From: Archangium lipolyticum
GTDB lineage: Bacteria; Myxococcota; Myxococcia; Myxococcales; Myxococcaceae
Direction of reading: 5' to 3'
Assembly (NCBI RefSeq): GCF_024623785.1
Contig: NZ_JANKBZ010000028.1
Coordinates: forward strand, 1 to 64,000
Length of the DNA: 64,000 bases
Part shown: one piece after another, positions 20,362-28,747 of the stretch
Layout: each line of letters begins with the position of its first letter
Position numbering within the stretch: position 1 is the first letter of the stretch
Made by a program: the position numbers and the translations under genes
Notes under the pieces: model-generated
The model's database searches: none
Told to the model about the DNA's origin: nothing
The model's input: the letters and a program-made list of their open reading frames with translations, nothing else

Positions 20362-21530
20362 AGGAGGTCTACCTCGTCGCCAGCTCTCGCGGTTCGCCTG
20401 TGTCCCTGGAAGCGCTGCGCGCCTCCTTCGAATCCGAGGAGATGACCTTCCTCCCCGGAGCGGACGGCAAGGGCTTCAACGTGGAGGCCGAGGGCGTCCG
20501 CGTGGAGGTCGTCTTCGAGCAGCGGCCCACGCCCCAGGAGTGGACGTCGGACCTGTTCTCCGGCAGCGAGCCCGCGTTGTCGTCGCTCGGCCGGGCCCGG
20601 AGCTTCTACCGCTTCGCCTTCGAGGTGGGCTCGCCCCAGCCCACCGTCCCCGTCTTCGTGGCGCTGATGTGCGCCCGAATCCTCCTGCTGCACGCGGAGG
20701 GTGTGTTGGTGGACATCACCTCGTCCAAGGTCCACGAGGCCGAGGACGTGGCGGAGCTCACCGAGCTGGACTTCGACATCCGCGACCACCTCAACCTCCA
20801 CGCCGTGGAGGTCATCGAGGGGGATACCCCCCTATGGGTGCACTCGCACGGCATGGAGAAGTTCGGCGCGAGGGATCTGGAGATCTTCCACCTGGGCGAG
20901 CAGGACCTGCTTCCCGCCGAGGCCTTCCTCCACGAGCTGTGCACGGACCTGGCCTTCGGGCAGGTGCCGGCGCTGCGCACGGAGATGGGAACCAGCGAGG
21001 GGCAGACCTTCATGCTGGTGCCCTCGGAGGAGGCGCGGACGAACCTGCTCGGGGTGCCCCTGGAGTCCTTCGAGGGCCATGAGGGCCTGTTCCTCACCGT
21101 GGTGTCGCCGCAGGGGCGGCACAACACCGCGGAGCTGCTGAGGCCCTTCCGGGAGCGCTTCGCCCAGGAGCCGACCGAGCGCACCGAGTCCATGCAACGG
21201 GAGACCCAGGCGCTCCTGCCGGCCTTCAAGGCGCGCTTCCTGCGCCGGGGCCTGATGGAGCCGCTCACCTTCGTGGTGCGCTCCCCCTTCGAGACCCACC
21301 CGGAGGGCAATACGGTGACGGAGCAGCTGTGGATGGAGGTGCTCTCCTGGGACGAGGGGATCGTGGTCGGCCGCCTGGTGGACGGGGCAGTGCACACCAC
21401 CGAGTGGCGCAAGGGCGCCCACGTCGAGGTCCCCGAGGCCGAAATCAACGCGCTGGCGCTCAGCCGCGAAGGCCGTACCCTGGACGAGGAAGAGGTCCGT
21501 GCCCTGCTGAATGCCGAGCGACCGATGTAG
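20358..21530 (+). CDS. DUF2314-like protein
   Basis: The 390-residue product has no sure function. The C-terminal 80 residues (LWMEVLSWDEGIVVGRLVDG, then an ADVEVP-like hydrophobic strand) resemble DUF2314 domains, which recur in myxobacteria and near stress or toxin genes. The first 280 residues are acidic and unassigned. The start GTG 20358 overlaps the kinase stop, with GAGAAG upstream. An FHA regulator gene follows after 30 bases. Confidence 0.72.
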   Translation: MKEVYLVASSRGSPVSLEALRASFESEEMTFLPGADGKGFNVEAEGVRVEVVFEQRPTPQEWTSDLFSGSEPALSSLGRARSFYRFAFEVGSPQPTVPVFVALMCARILLLHAEGVLVDITSSKVHEAEDVAELTELDFDIRDHLNLHAVEVIEGDTPLWVHSHGMEKFGARDLEIFHLGEQDLLPAEAFLHELCTDLAFGQVPALRTEMGTSEGQTFMLVPSEEARTNLLGVPLESFEGHEGLFLTVVSPQGRHNTAELLRPFRERFAQEPTERTESMQRETQALLPAFKARFLRRGLMEPLTFVVRSPFETHPEGNTVTEQLWMEVLSWDEGIVVGRLVDGAVHTTEWRKGAHVEVPEAEINALALSREGRTLDEEEVRALLNAERPM

Positions 21531-21560
21531 AGGGCCGGTGTAGCATCGCGGCCCGCCCCC

Positions 21561-23264
21561 ATGCCCGCCCTGTTGCTCCTCTCCGGCCCCTCCGCCGGCC
21601 TTCGCTACGAGGTCGTAGCGGAGGCGACCATCGGCCGCAGCCCCTCGTGTGAGATTCCCCTCCCCGAGGACGACCAGATGTCCCGCCGCCACGCGCGCTT
21701 CGCCGTGGTGGATGGACAGGTGCGCCTGACCGACCTGGGCTCGCGCAACGGCACGGCCGTCAATGGCGAGCGCATCTCCGGCGAGGTGGTGCTCCACCCC
21801 GGCGATCGCGTCCTGGTGGGCAAGACGACGGTGCTCGTGGAGCCGCTCGGCGCGGCCGCGCTGGTGGGCTCGGCCCCGGGTGACGCGAGTCACCTCCCCA
21901 TCGAGGAGGTGCTGCCGCACGTGGGCGCGGAGGCGGCGCTGTACTCGGCGGGGGCGGCGCTGCTGGGCGCCACCAGCGAGGCCATGGTGCTGCGGCTCGC
22001 CGCGCAGGAAGCGCTGCATGCGCTGCACGCGGACGCGGCGGCGGCGCTCCTCGGGAGCATCAAGGGGTTGCTCACCGCGGCCGTGGTGGGCGCGCCCTCC
22101 GTGGAGGTGCCCCGCGACATGGCCCTCACCGCGCTGGAGCGCTCCGAGCAGGGACGCACGGCCAATGCCCTGTGCTCACCGCTGGTGGCCTCGGGCGGGC
22201 AGCCCTTCGGGTTGTTGTACGTGGAGCGCTCCGAGCCTCCCTTCTCCGAGGCCGATGGACGGCTGGCGGCCATGCTGGGACGGCTCGCGGGCGAGGCCTA
22301 CGTGGCGGTGCGCTCGCGCGCCGGGGCACCGCCCCGGGTGGACATGGCCGGCAACTCGCGCCCCTTCCGCAAGGTGGTGGAGCAGGCCCGCCGCGCCGCC
22401 GCCAGCGCCGCGCCCGTGGTGATCTCCGGCGAGCCCGGCTCCGGCAAGAGCCTGTGCGCGGGTTACATCCACTCGCGCTCGCCCCGGGCCCTCGGCCCCC
22501 TGGTGCGCGTGGACTGCCGGGACGCGGCGGCCTCCCTGGAGGAGGTGCTCTTCGGACGCTCCAGCGGCTCCGGCCAGCCTCCGGTGTCCTCGGCGCTGCT
22601 CGTCGCGGACGGGGGCACGCTGGTGCTGCACCACGTGGAGGCCCTCCCGCACGCCATGGCGGAGCGGCTGGCCCGGCTGCTCGCGCGCAAGACGGCGCCG
22701 GCGCGGCGGGGCGGCGAGGAGCCCGTGGACTTCCGCCTCATCGTCACCACCAGCGCCCCGCTTCACGTGCTCGCCGCGAAGGGGGAGGTGGAGGCCTCGC
22801 TGGTCCGGCAGCTCGCGGGCATCGAGCTGCAGGTCATCCCCCTGCGCGAGCGCCGCGCCGACGTCCCCATGCTCTTCGAGCTCTTCGCCACCCGGGGCGC
22901 GCGTGCCACCCGGATGGGACCTCCCGTGCTCACCCCCGAGGCCCGGCGGTTGCTCGTGGACTACGACTGGCCGCACAACGTGCGTGAGCTGAGCCTGCTC
23001 GCCGAGCGGCTCGCGCAAGTGCACGCCGGCTCGCAGATCCACGCGCTGAACCTGCCGCCGGAGATCCAGCAGGGCAGTGCCTCGTCCTCGCCGCTCACCC
23101 TCCAGGAGCGCGTCACCCGGCTGGAGCGCGACGCCATCGCCGAGGCCCTGCGCACGGCCGGCGGGAAGAAGATCGTCGCCGCCCGGATGCTGGGCATCAG
23201 CCGGCCCACGCTGGACAAGAAGATCGAGGACTACGGCCTCACCGTGGCGCGGCGGCGCGTGTGA
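21561..23264 (+). CDS. FHA-GAF-AAA-HTH regulator with degenerate ATPase core
   Basis: The 567-residue protein is built like an NtrC-type regulator but departs from it. It has an FHA phosphothreonine-binding domain at 1-97 (IGRSPSCEI, SRRHAR, DLGSRNGTAVNG), a GAF-like sensor at about 125-255, an AAA core at about 265-490 and a Fis-type HTH at about 525-565. Walker A (GEPGSGKS, near 290) is intact. The GAFTGA loop that contacts sigma-54 is absent, and Walker B reads LVLHHVE instead of LFLDEI. It may therefore bind DNA and phosphoproteins without activating sigma-54 polymerase. Confidence 0.85.
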   Translation: MPALLLLSGPSAGLRYEVVAEATIGRSPSCEIPLPEDDQMSRRHARFAVVDGQVRLTDLGSRNGTAVNGERISGEVVLHPGDRVLVGKTTVLVEPLGAAALVGSAPGDASHLPIEEVLPHVGAEAALYSAGAALLGATSEAMVLRLAAQEALHALHADAAAALLGSIKGLLTAAVVGAPSVEVPRDMALTALERSEQGRTANALCSPLVASGGQPFGLLYVERSEPPFSEADGRLAAMLGRLAGEAYVAVRSRAGAPPRVDMAGNSRPFRKVVEQARRAAASAAPVVISGEPGSGKSLCAGYIHSRSPRALGPLVRVDCRDAAASLEEVLFGRSSGSGQPPVSSALLVADGGTLVLHHVEALPHAMAERLARLLARKTAPARRGGEEPVDFRLIVTTSAPLHVLAAKGEVEASLVRQLAGIELQVIPLRERRADVPMLFELFATRGARATRMGPPVLTPEARRLLVDYDWPHNVRELSLLAERLAQVHAGSQIHALNLPPEIQQGSASSSPLTLQERVTRLERDAIAEALRTAGGKKIVAARMLGISRPTLDKKIEDYGLTVARRRV

Positions 23265-23276
23265 GCCCCCGAGGCC

Positions 23277-24197
23277 TCAGCGCCTGCGGCTGACGAGCAC
23301 GCCGGAGATGACGAGCCCCGCGCCGAGGATCTGCCACCCGGTGGGCTGCTCGCCGCGCACCAGCCACGCGGTGACGGCCGCCACCACGGGCGTGCCGCTG
23401 TTGTAGATGGCCGTGCGGCTGCTGCCCACCGCCTGCACGCTGCGGCTCCAGACGACATAGGCCAGCACCAGCGGGATGAGCGCCGAGTACACCAGGCCGA
23501 ACCAGGCGCCCGGGCCGATGCTCTCCACCTTCAGATCCGCCACCGAGGGCAGGCCCATCAGGATGACCCCGGGCGCGCCGGTGATCATCGTGAGCGCGGT
23601 GATGCGCAGCGCGGACAGCTCGGCGCCGAGCGAGCGGAGGCCCACGGTGTAGAGGGCCCAGCACAGCGAGCCGCCGAGGATGAGGAGGTCGCCCTGGCGC
23701 GTGGCCGCGTCCAGCTCGGGGCCGCGGGCACTGACGATGAGCAGCATGCCCGGCACCGCGAGCACCAGTCCCATCGCGAGCGGCTTGCGGATCCGATCCA
23801 CGCCCAGCGCCGCGCCCAGCAGCGCCGTCAGCACGGGCGTACCCGAGGTGAGCATCCCGCTGTTGGCGGCGGTGGTGTGCGAGAGGCCCAGGATGAAGCA
23901 GAGCTGGTAGAGCGTGTTGCCCACGAACCCGAGCCCCACGAGCTTGAGCAGGGTGGAGCGGGGCAGGGGCTTCCAGCCCTCGCGCGTGTGGAGCACCACG
24001 GCCATGGCCACCGCGGCGATGGCGAAGCGCAGCGCCATGAAGGCCAGCGGCGGGAAGGAGCCCAGCGCCTCCTTCACCACCGTGTAGTTCGTGCCCCAGA
24101 TGATGACGACGAGGACGAGCGCGAGATCCGAGAGGGAGAGCGCGCGGGGGGCGTCTGCGGAAACGGGAGCGGCGGCGGTGGTGCTCGGGGAGCTCAA
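23277..24197 (-). CDS. EamA/DMT-family transporter
   Basis: The 306-residue protein has ten hydrophobic helices arranged as two EamA repeats, for example VVIIWGTNYTVVKEAL near the N-terminus and a second repeat with ALIPLVLAYVVWSRSV. Such proteins export small metabolites across the inner membrane; the substrate is not predictable. The N-terminal 25 residues are Ser/Ala-rich. It converges on the FHA regulator (13 bases apart) and diverges from psuG. Confidence 0.9.
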   Translation of the reverse strand: MSSPSTTAAAPVSADAPRALSLSDLALVLVVIIWGTNYTVVKEALGSFPPLAFMALRFAIAAVAMAVVLHTREGWKPLPRSTLLKLVGLGFVGNTLYQLCFILGLSHTTAANSGMLTSGTPVLTALLGAALGVDRIRKPLAMGLVLAVPGMLLIVSARGPELDAATRQGDLLILGGSLCWALYTVGLRSLGAELSALRITALTMITGAPGVILMGLPSVADLKVESIGPGAWFGLVYSALIPLVLAYVVWSRSVQAVGSSRTAIYNSGTPVVAAVTAWLVRGEQPTGWQILGAGLVISGVLVSRRR

Positions 24198-24279
24198 GGC
24201 GGGTGCGGCATACAGCCCCCGGGTTGTGCTGGCAATGGACAGCAGGTGCGTGCACCACCAACGGTTCGTGCCTCCTTGC

Positions 24280-24310
24280 TTGTCCTGTCCGGCCGCCCGT
24301 GGCGTATATG
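24280..24310 (+). promoter_or_regulatory. Possible promoter giving a leaderless psuG message
   Basis: TATATG at 24305-24310 lies only 8 bases before the psuG ATG, with TTGTCC at 24280-24285 (19-base spacer). No Shine-Dalgarno sequence is visible before the ATG. Transcription would begin close to the start codon. Confidence 0.3.
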
Positions 24311-24318
24311 CCGGACAT

Positions 24319-25233
24319 ATGGACTTGCGTTATTCCGAAGAGGTCCGGCGCGCGAAGGAGCAGGGCGCGCCGCTGGTGGCGATGGAGACGAGCGTCGTGG
24401 CGCAGGGGTTGCCGTACCCGGACAACCTCGGGGCCGCGCGGGCGTGCGAGGAGGCCGTGCGCCGGGCGGGCGCCGTGCCCGCGCCCATCGCCGTGGTGGA
24501 CGGGCAGGTGTGCATCGGGCTGGAGGAGATCCAGATGCGCCGGCTCGCCGAGGGCCGTGAGCGCCTGCTGAAGCTGGGCTCGAGGGACCTGGCCGTGGCC
24601 ATCGCCCGGGGCGCCACCGGCGGCACCACCGTGAGCGCCACGTGCGAGCTGGCGGCGGCGGCCGGCATCCGCGTCTTCGCCACGGGCGGCATCGGCGGCG
24701 TGCACCGGGGCGTGGCCGAGCACCTGGACATCTCCCAGGACATCTGGGCGCTGGCGCGCTTCCCGGTGGCCGTGGTGTGCGCCGGGGCCAAGTCCGTGTT
24801 GGATCTGCCCAAGACGATGGAGGCGCTGGAGAGCGCCGCGGTGCCCGTCATCGGCGTGGGCTCCGACGAGCTGCCGTCCTTCTACAGCCGCTCGTCCGGG
24901 CTGATGCTGGAGCACCAGGTGGAGGACGCGGTGGCGGCGGCGCGCGTCGCCCGGGCGCGCTTCGAGACGCTGGGGCAGGGCGGCATCCTCTTCACGCTGC
25001 CTCCGCCCGAGGAGACGTCGCTGCCCCGCAACGAGGTGGAGCTGCACATCGCCTCCGCCCTGGCCGAGGCCGACCGGCAGGGCATCCGCGGCAAGGCGGT
25101 GACGCCCTTCCTGCTCTCGGAGATGGCCCGGCGCACTGGCGGTAAAACCCTGCGCGCCAACCTCGCGCTGCTGACGAACAACGCCCGCTTCGCGGGGCAG
25201 CTCGCGGTGGCCTACGCCCAGGCACGCACCTGA
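24319..25233 (+). CDS. psuG: Pseudouridine-5'-phosphate glycosidase
   Basis: PsuG cleaves the C-C glycosidic bond of pseudouridine 5'-phosphate to uracil and ribose 5-phosphate in pseudouridine degradation. ATG 24319 gives 304 residues, the family length. Signatures are METSVVAQGLPYPDN near residue 22, RGATGGTTVSAT, FATGGIGGVHRG, CAGAKSVLDLPKTMEALES and IGVGSDELPSFYSR. No psuK kinase gene lies next to it. The divergent EamA exporter may or may not be related. Confidence 0.93.
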   Translation: MDLRYSEEVRRAKEQGAPLVAMETSVVAQGLPYPDNLGAARACEEAVRRAGAVPAPIAVVDGQVCIGLEEIQMRRLAEGRERLLKLGSRDLAVAIARGATGGTTVSATCELAAAAGIRVFATGGIGGVHRGVAEHLDISQDIWALARFPVAVVCAGAKSVLDLPKTMEALESAAVPVIGVGSDELPSFYSRSSGLMLEHQVEDAVAAARVARARFETLGQGGILFTLPPPEETSLPRNEVELHIASALAEADRQGIRGKAVTPFLLSEMARRTGGKTLRANLALLTNNARFAGQLAVAYAQART

Positions 25234-25269
25234 GCGCTGCGCCTGATGCGCTGCCCGGCGGACGTGCGG

Positions 25270-25298
25270 ACATGTAAAGTGTCAGCCACTTTACATGT
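25270..25298. promoter_or_regulatory. Perfect 12-base palindrome, probable operator
   Basis: ACATGTAAAGTG (25270-25281), the spacer TCAGC, and CACTTTACATGT (25287-25298) form a perfect inverted repeat. It is AT-rich in a GC-rich setting. TTTACA within the right arm (25290-25295) could serve as a -35 element toward the kinase genes. The alternative is a terminator stem for psuG, but no T-run of useful length follows. Confidence 0.6.
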
Positions 25299-25416
25299 TT
25301 GGGCGCTGTGTTAGGTGTGCATACGAATCCACCTGGCTGTGGGAGTCCGGGGTTGCTCCACGACAGCGGCTCGTGATGGGGGACGATTCGTCTGGATGGA
25401 GCGCCGAGAAGGCATC

Positions 25417-26682
25417 ATGGGCGTTCATCCTCATAACGAAAATCCCGGGACCGCACCCGCGAACGAGACGACGCTCGAGGACCTGCTCGAGCTCGTCTCC
25501 CGGATGGCGGCGAACGAGCCTCACGCGCAGTGCCGCACCAGCGGAGGTCCTCTCGCTCCGCTGGCCCAGGCACTCCATCACCTGGCGGCCCAGCTCGCGA
25601 CACGCCATACCCGGGTGGAGGATGCGTTCGGCATCCAGGCGCTGATCGAGCAGTCGCCGAACATCATGTTCACCTGTGATGTGAACGCGAGGATCCGCTT
25701 CCTCAACTTCACCATTCCCGGGCAGACGGTGGCGGACGTGGTGGGCGCCAACCTCTATGACTTCATCGCCCCGGAGTCGGTGGAGAATGCCCGCGCCGCC
25801 ATCCAGCGGGTGCTCGCCACGGGAGTGCCCGACGGCTACGAGGCCCGGCCCTCGGCCACCACCGGCGCCGAGTGGTACGCGGCCCGGGTGGGTCCCATCA
25901 AGGTGGGCCAGGAGATCGTCGGCTTCACGGTGATCCTCACCGACATCACCGACCTCAAGAGGACCCAGCTCCGTCTGGAGCAGTCCAACCGCGAGCTGGA
26001 GAGCTTCGCGTACGTCGCCTCGCACGACCTGCAGGAGCCGCTGCGGAAGATCCAGACCTTCGCGGAGCGCTTGAAGGCGACGTCCTCCGCCGCGCTGGGC
26101 CCCGAGGGGCTCGGCTACCTCGAGCGGATGTATGGCGCATCGGCCCGCATGCGCCGGCTGATCGACGATCTGCTCTCCTTCTCCCGGGTGGCCTCGAAGG
26201 CGCAACCCTTCAGCCGCGTGGAGCTCGCGGAGATCGCACGCGATGTCCTGGGAGATCTCGAGACGGCCATCGAGAAGCAGGGGGCGGCCGTCACGATAGG
26301 CGAGCTGCCCGTGCTCGATGCCGATCCGATACAGATGCGGCAACTGCTCCAGAACCTGGTGAGCAACGCCCTCAAGTTCCGCCGCGAGGACGTGGCGCCC
26401 TCCATCTCCATTCGCGGCACGGTGGATGAGAAGGCCGGCCGGTGCGAGCTGGTGGTCCAGGACAACGGCATCGGCTTCGACGTGAAGTACGTCGACCGCA
26501 TCTTCAATGTCTTCCAGCGCCTGCATGGGCGCACCAGCAAGTACGAGGGCACGGGGATCGGTCTCGCGATCTGCCGCAAGATCGCCGAGCGGCACGGCGG
26601 AAGCATCACGGCACACAGCTCGCCCGGGGAGGGGGCGGCATTCATCGTCACGCTACCGCTCGAGCAACACTCGGACAGGTGA
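25417..26682 (+). CDS. PAS-domain sensor histidine kinase
   Basis: This is a cytosolic kinase of 421 residues without membrane segments. A PAS domain spans about 75-190 (LIEQSPNIMFTCDVNARIRF to VILTDITDLK), HisKA has the H-box SHDLQEPLRK with His203, and the HATPase_c domain holds N, G1 (DNGIGFD) and G2 (YEGTGIGLAICRKI) boxes. ATG 25417 with AGAAGG upstream was chosen; ATG 25396 is an alternative. DLQEPL places it with phytochrome-like kinases. The hybrid kinase gene begins 33 bases downstream. Confidence 0.9.
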   Translation: MGVHPHNENPGTAPANETTLEDLLELVSRMAANEPHAQCRTSGGPLAPLAQALHHLAAQLATRHTRVEDAFGIQALIEQSPNIMFTCDVNARIRFLNFTIPGQTVADVVGANLYDFIAPESVENARAAIQRVLATGVPDGYEARPSATTGAEWYAARVGPIKVGQEIVGFTVILTDITDLKRTQLRLEQSNRELESFAYVASHDLQEPLRKIQTFAERLKATSSAALGPEGLGYLERMYGASARMRRLIDDLLSFSRVASKAQPFSRVELAEIARDVLGDLETAIEKQGAAVTIGELPVLDADPIQMRQLLQNLVSNALKFRREDVAPSISIRGTVDEKAGRCELVVQDNGIGFDVKYVDRIFNVFQRLHGRTSKYEGTGIGLAICRKIAERHGGSITAHSSPGEGAAFIVTLPLEQHSDR

Positions 26683-26715
26683 GCTTCCTGAAGTGGAGAG
26701 AGCCGATTGTCCCCC

Positions 26716-28674
26716 ATGCGGTCTGACCCGGAGCAAGCCTCACGTCCCATCCGCGTCCTGCTCGTCGAGGATGATGAAGATGATTACCTCCTGACGCGTG
26801 AAGCGCTGCGGCCCCTGGGCCCGCGCCGGAGGATGGTGCTCGAATGGGCGCGGACCTGCGAGCAGGCGCTCGAGGAGATGGCGTCGGGGCGCCATGACGT
26901 GTGCCTGCTCGACCATCGCCTCGGAGCCCTCACCGGGCTCGAGCTGCTCGAGCAGGCGCGGCGCAGGGGGTGGCGTGGCCCGGTCATCCTGCTGACCTCG
27001 CTGGGGGATGACGCGCTCGACCATCAGGCGATGGAGGCCGGGGCCGCCGACTTCCTCGAGAAGTCGCAGCTGACGCCGACGCTCCTGGATCGCTCCATCC
27101 GCTATGCGCTCCAGCACGCGCGCACGTTGGAGGAGTTGCGCCGCTCTCATGAGAGCTTCCGGGAGCTCACCGAGCGGCTGCCCGATGGAATCGCCGTGCT
27201 GGATGAAACGCACCTGCTCTACGCCAACCTGGCGCTCCTCTCGCTGCTCGGGTGCTCGTCACCGGACGAGATCGTGGGGAAACGGGTGACCGAGCTGGAG
27301 GAGTATTTCATCCACCCGGAGGATCAGCCGCAGCTCCTCCAGGGTCTCCGCGAGGCGACGAAGGCGAGGCGGGCGATGCCGCCAGGGGAGGTCCGCCTCC
27401 TGCGCAAGACGGGGGGCCTCGTCTCCGTGGAGCTCGCCCAGACGCCCGTGGTGTTCGATGGCCGGCCGGGGCTGGTCCGCATCGTGAGGGACCTCACCGA
27501 GCGCAAGCAGATGCAGTCCCGGCTGATGTTCTCGGACCGCATGGCCTCGCTCGGGACGCTCGCGGCGGGAATCGCGCACGAGATCAACAACCCGCTCGCC
27601 TACACGATCGCCACCCTGGGCCACGTGGAGACAGAGGTCCTCCCCCGGTCGGGAACGCAGCAGGACGAGCTGCGCAAGCTGATCGCCGACGCGCAGATGG
27701 GGGCGGGCCGCGTCCGGGACATCGTCCGGCAGCTGAAGCTGTTCTCGCGCGCGGACGAGGACGCGCGGCCGGGACCCGTGGAGGTGCGGGGCGTGTTGGA
27801 GACGGCGATCCGCATGGCCTCCAACGAGATCCGGCACCGCGCGCGGCTGGTGTGTGACTTCTCGGAGGGGCTGGTGGTCGAGGCGAACGAGAGCCGGATC
27901 GGACAGGTGTTCCTGAACCTGCTCGTCAATGCCGCGCAGGCCATCCCCGAGGGGCAGGTGGAGCGCAATGAAATCCGCGTCATCTCCCGGCCCCATGCCG
28001 AGGAGGTGGTGGTCGAAGTGCGCGATACGGGCTCGGGCATCCCGGCGGAGCACCTGGAGCGGCTGTTCGAGCCGTTCTTCACGACCAAGCCCATTGGAGT
28101 GGGAACGGGGCTCGGGCTGCCGATCTGCCACGGCATCGTGAGCGGTTTCGGTGGACGGATGGAGGTGGAGAGCGAGGTGGGCAGGGGGAGCACCTTCCGG
28201 GTCATCCTGCGCGCCGCGACGAGGGAGGCCCCGTCTCCGGCCGCTTCTCTCCAGGTCCCTGGGTCGCGGACCTCCAGCGAGGCCCCCGCGGCACCGAGGA
28301 GGGGCCGGATCCTGGTCGTGGATGACGAGCCCATGCTGGGAGTGTCGATCCGCCGGACGCTCCAGCGGGAGCACGACGTCGTGACGCTGACGAGCGCGCG
28401 CGAGGCCTGTGCGCGGCTCCTGGGCGGCGAGCGCTTCGACGTCATCCTGTGCGACATCATGATGCCGGAGATGAGCGGGATGGAGCTGCATCAGGAGCTC
28501 GAGCGCCGCTCACCCGAACTGGCCGGACGGATGGTGTTCCTGACCGGAGGCGCCTTCACGCCCAACGCCCGCGCCTTCCTGGAGCGGGTCGTCAACCACC
28601 GGGTCGAGAAGCCCTTCTCCGCGCAAGAATTGCGCGAGCTGGTGCAGTCGTTGGTGGCCAGGGAGCGCGGCTGA
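26716..28674 (+). CDS. Hybrid histidine kinase, REC-PAS-HisKA-HATPase-REC
   Basis: The 652-residue soluble protein has an N-terminal receiver (VLLVEDDEDD, phospho-Asp66 in LLDHRLG), PAS at about 140-265, HisKA with His288 in GIAHEINNPLAYT, HATPase_c, a Ser/Pro linker and a C-terminal receiver (VVDDEP, Asp580 in CDIMMPEMSG). The first receiver resembles those paired with the upstream type of DLQEPL kinase. It could take phosphate from that kinase and pass it through its own relay. ATG 26716 was chosen over TTG 26707. Confidence 0.9.
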   Translation: MRSDPEQASRPIRVLLVEDDEDDYLLTREALRPLGPRRRMVLEWARTCEQALEEMASGRHDVCLLDHRLGALTGLELLEQARRRGWRGPVILLTSLGDDALDHQAMEAGAADFLEKSQLTPTLLDRSIRYALQHARTLEELRRSHESFRELTERLPDGIAVLDETHLLYANLALLSLLGCSSPDEIVGKRVTELEEYFIHPEDQPQLLQGLREATKARRAMPPGEVRLLRKTGGLVSVELAQTPVVFDGRPGLVRIVRDLTERKQMQSRLMFSDRMASLGTLAAGIAHEINNPLAYTIATLGHVETEVLPRSGTQQDELRKLIADAQMGAGRVRDIVRQLKLFSRADEDARPGPVEVRGVLETAIRMASNEIRHRARLVCDFSEGLVVEANESRIGQVFLNLLVNAAQAIPEGQVERNEIRVISRPHAEEVVVEVRDTGSGIPAEHLERLFEPFFTTKPIGVGTGLGLPICHGIVSGFGGRMEVESEVGRGSTFRVILRAATREAPSPAASLQVPGSRTSSEAPAAPRRGRILVVDDEPMLGVSIRRTLQREHDVVTLTSAREACARLLGGERFDVILCDIMMPEMSGMELHQELERRSPELAGRMVFLTGGAFTPNARAFLERVVNHRVEKPFSAQELRELVQSLVARERG

Positions 28675-28747
28675 GAGTCTCTCGTACTGCTCGAGAAGCT
28701 CCGAGTAATGTCCAATAGCGGACCCCTCAGCCGAGGCAGAGCGCGAC

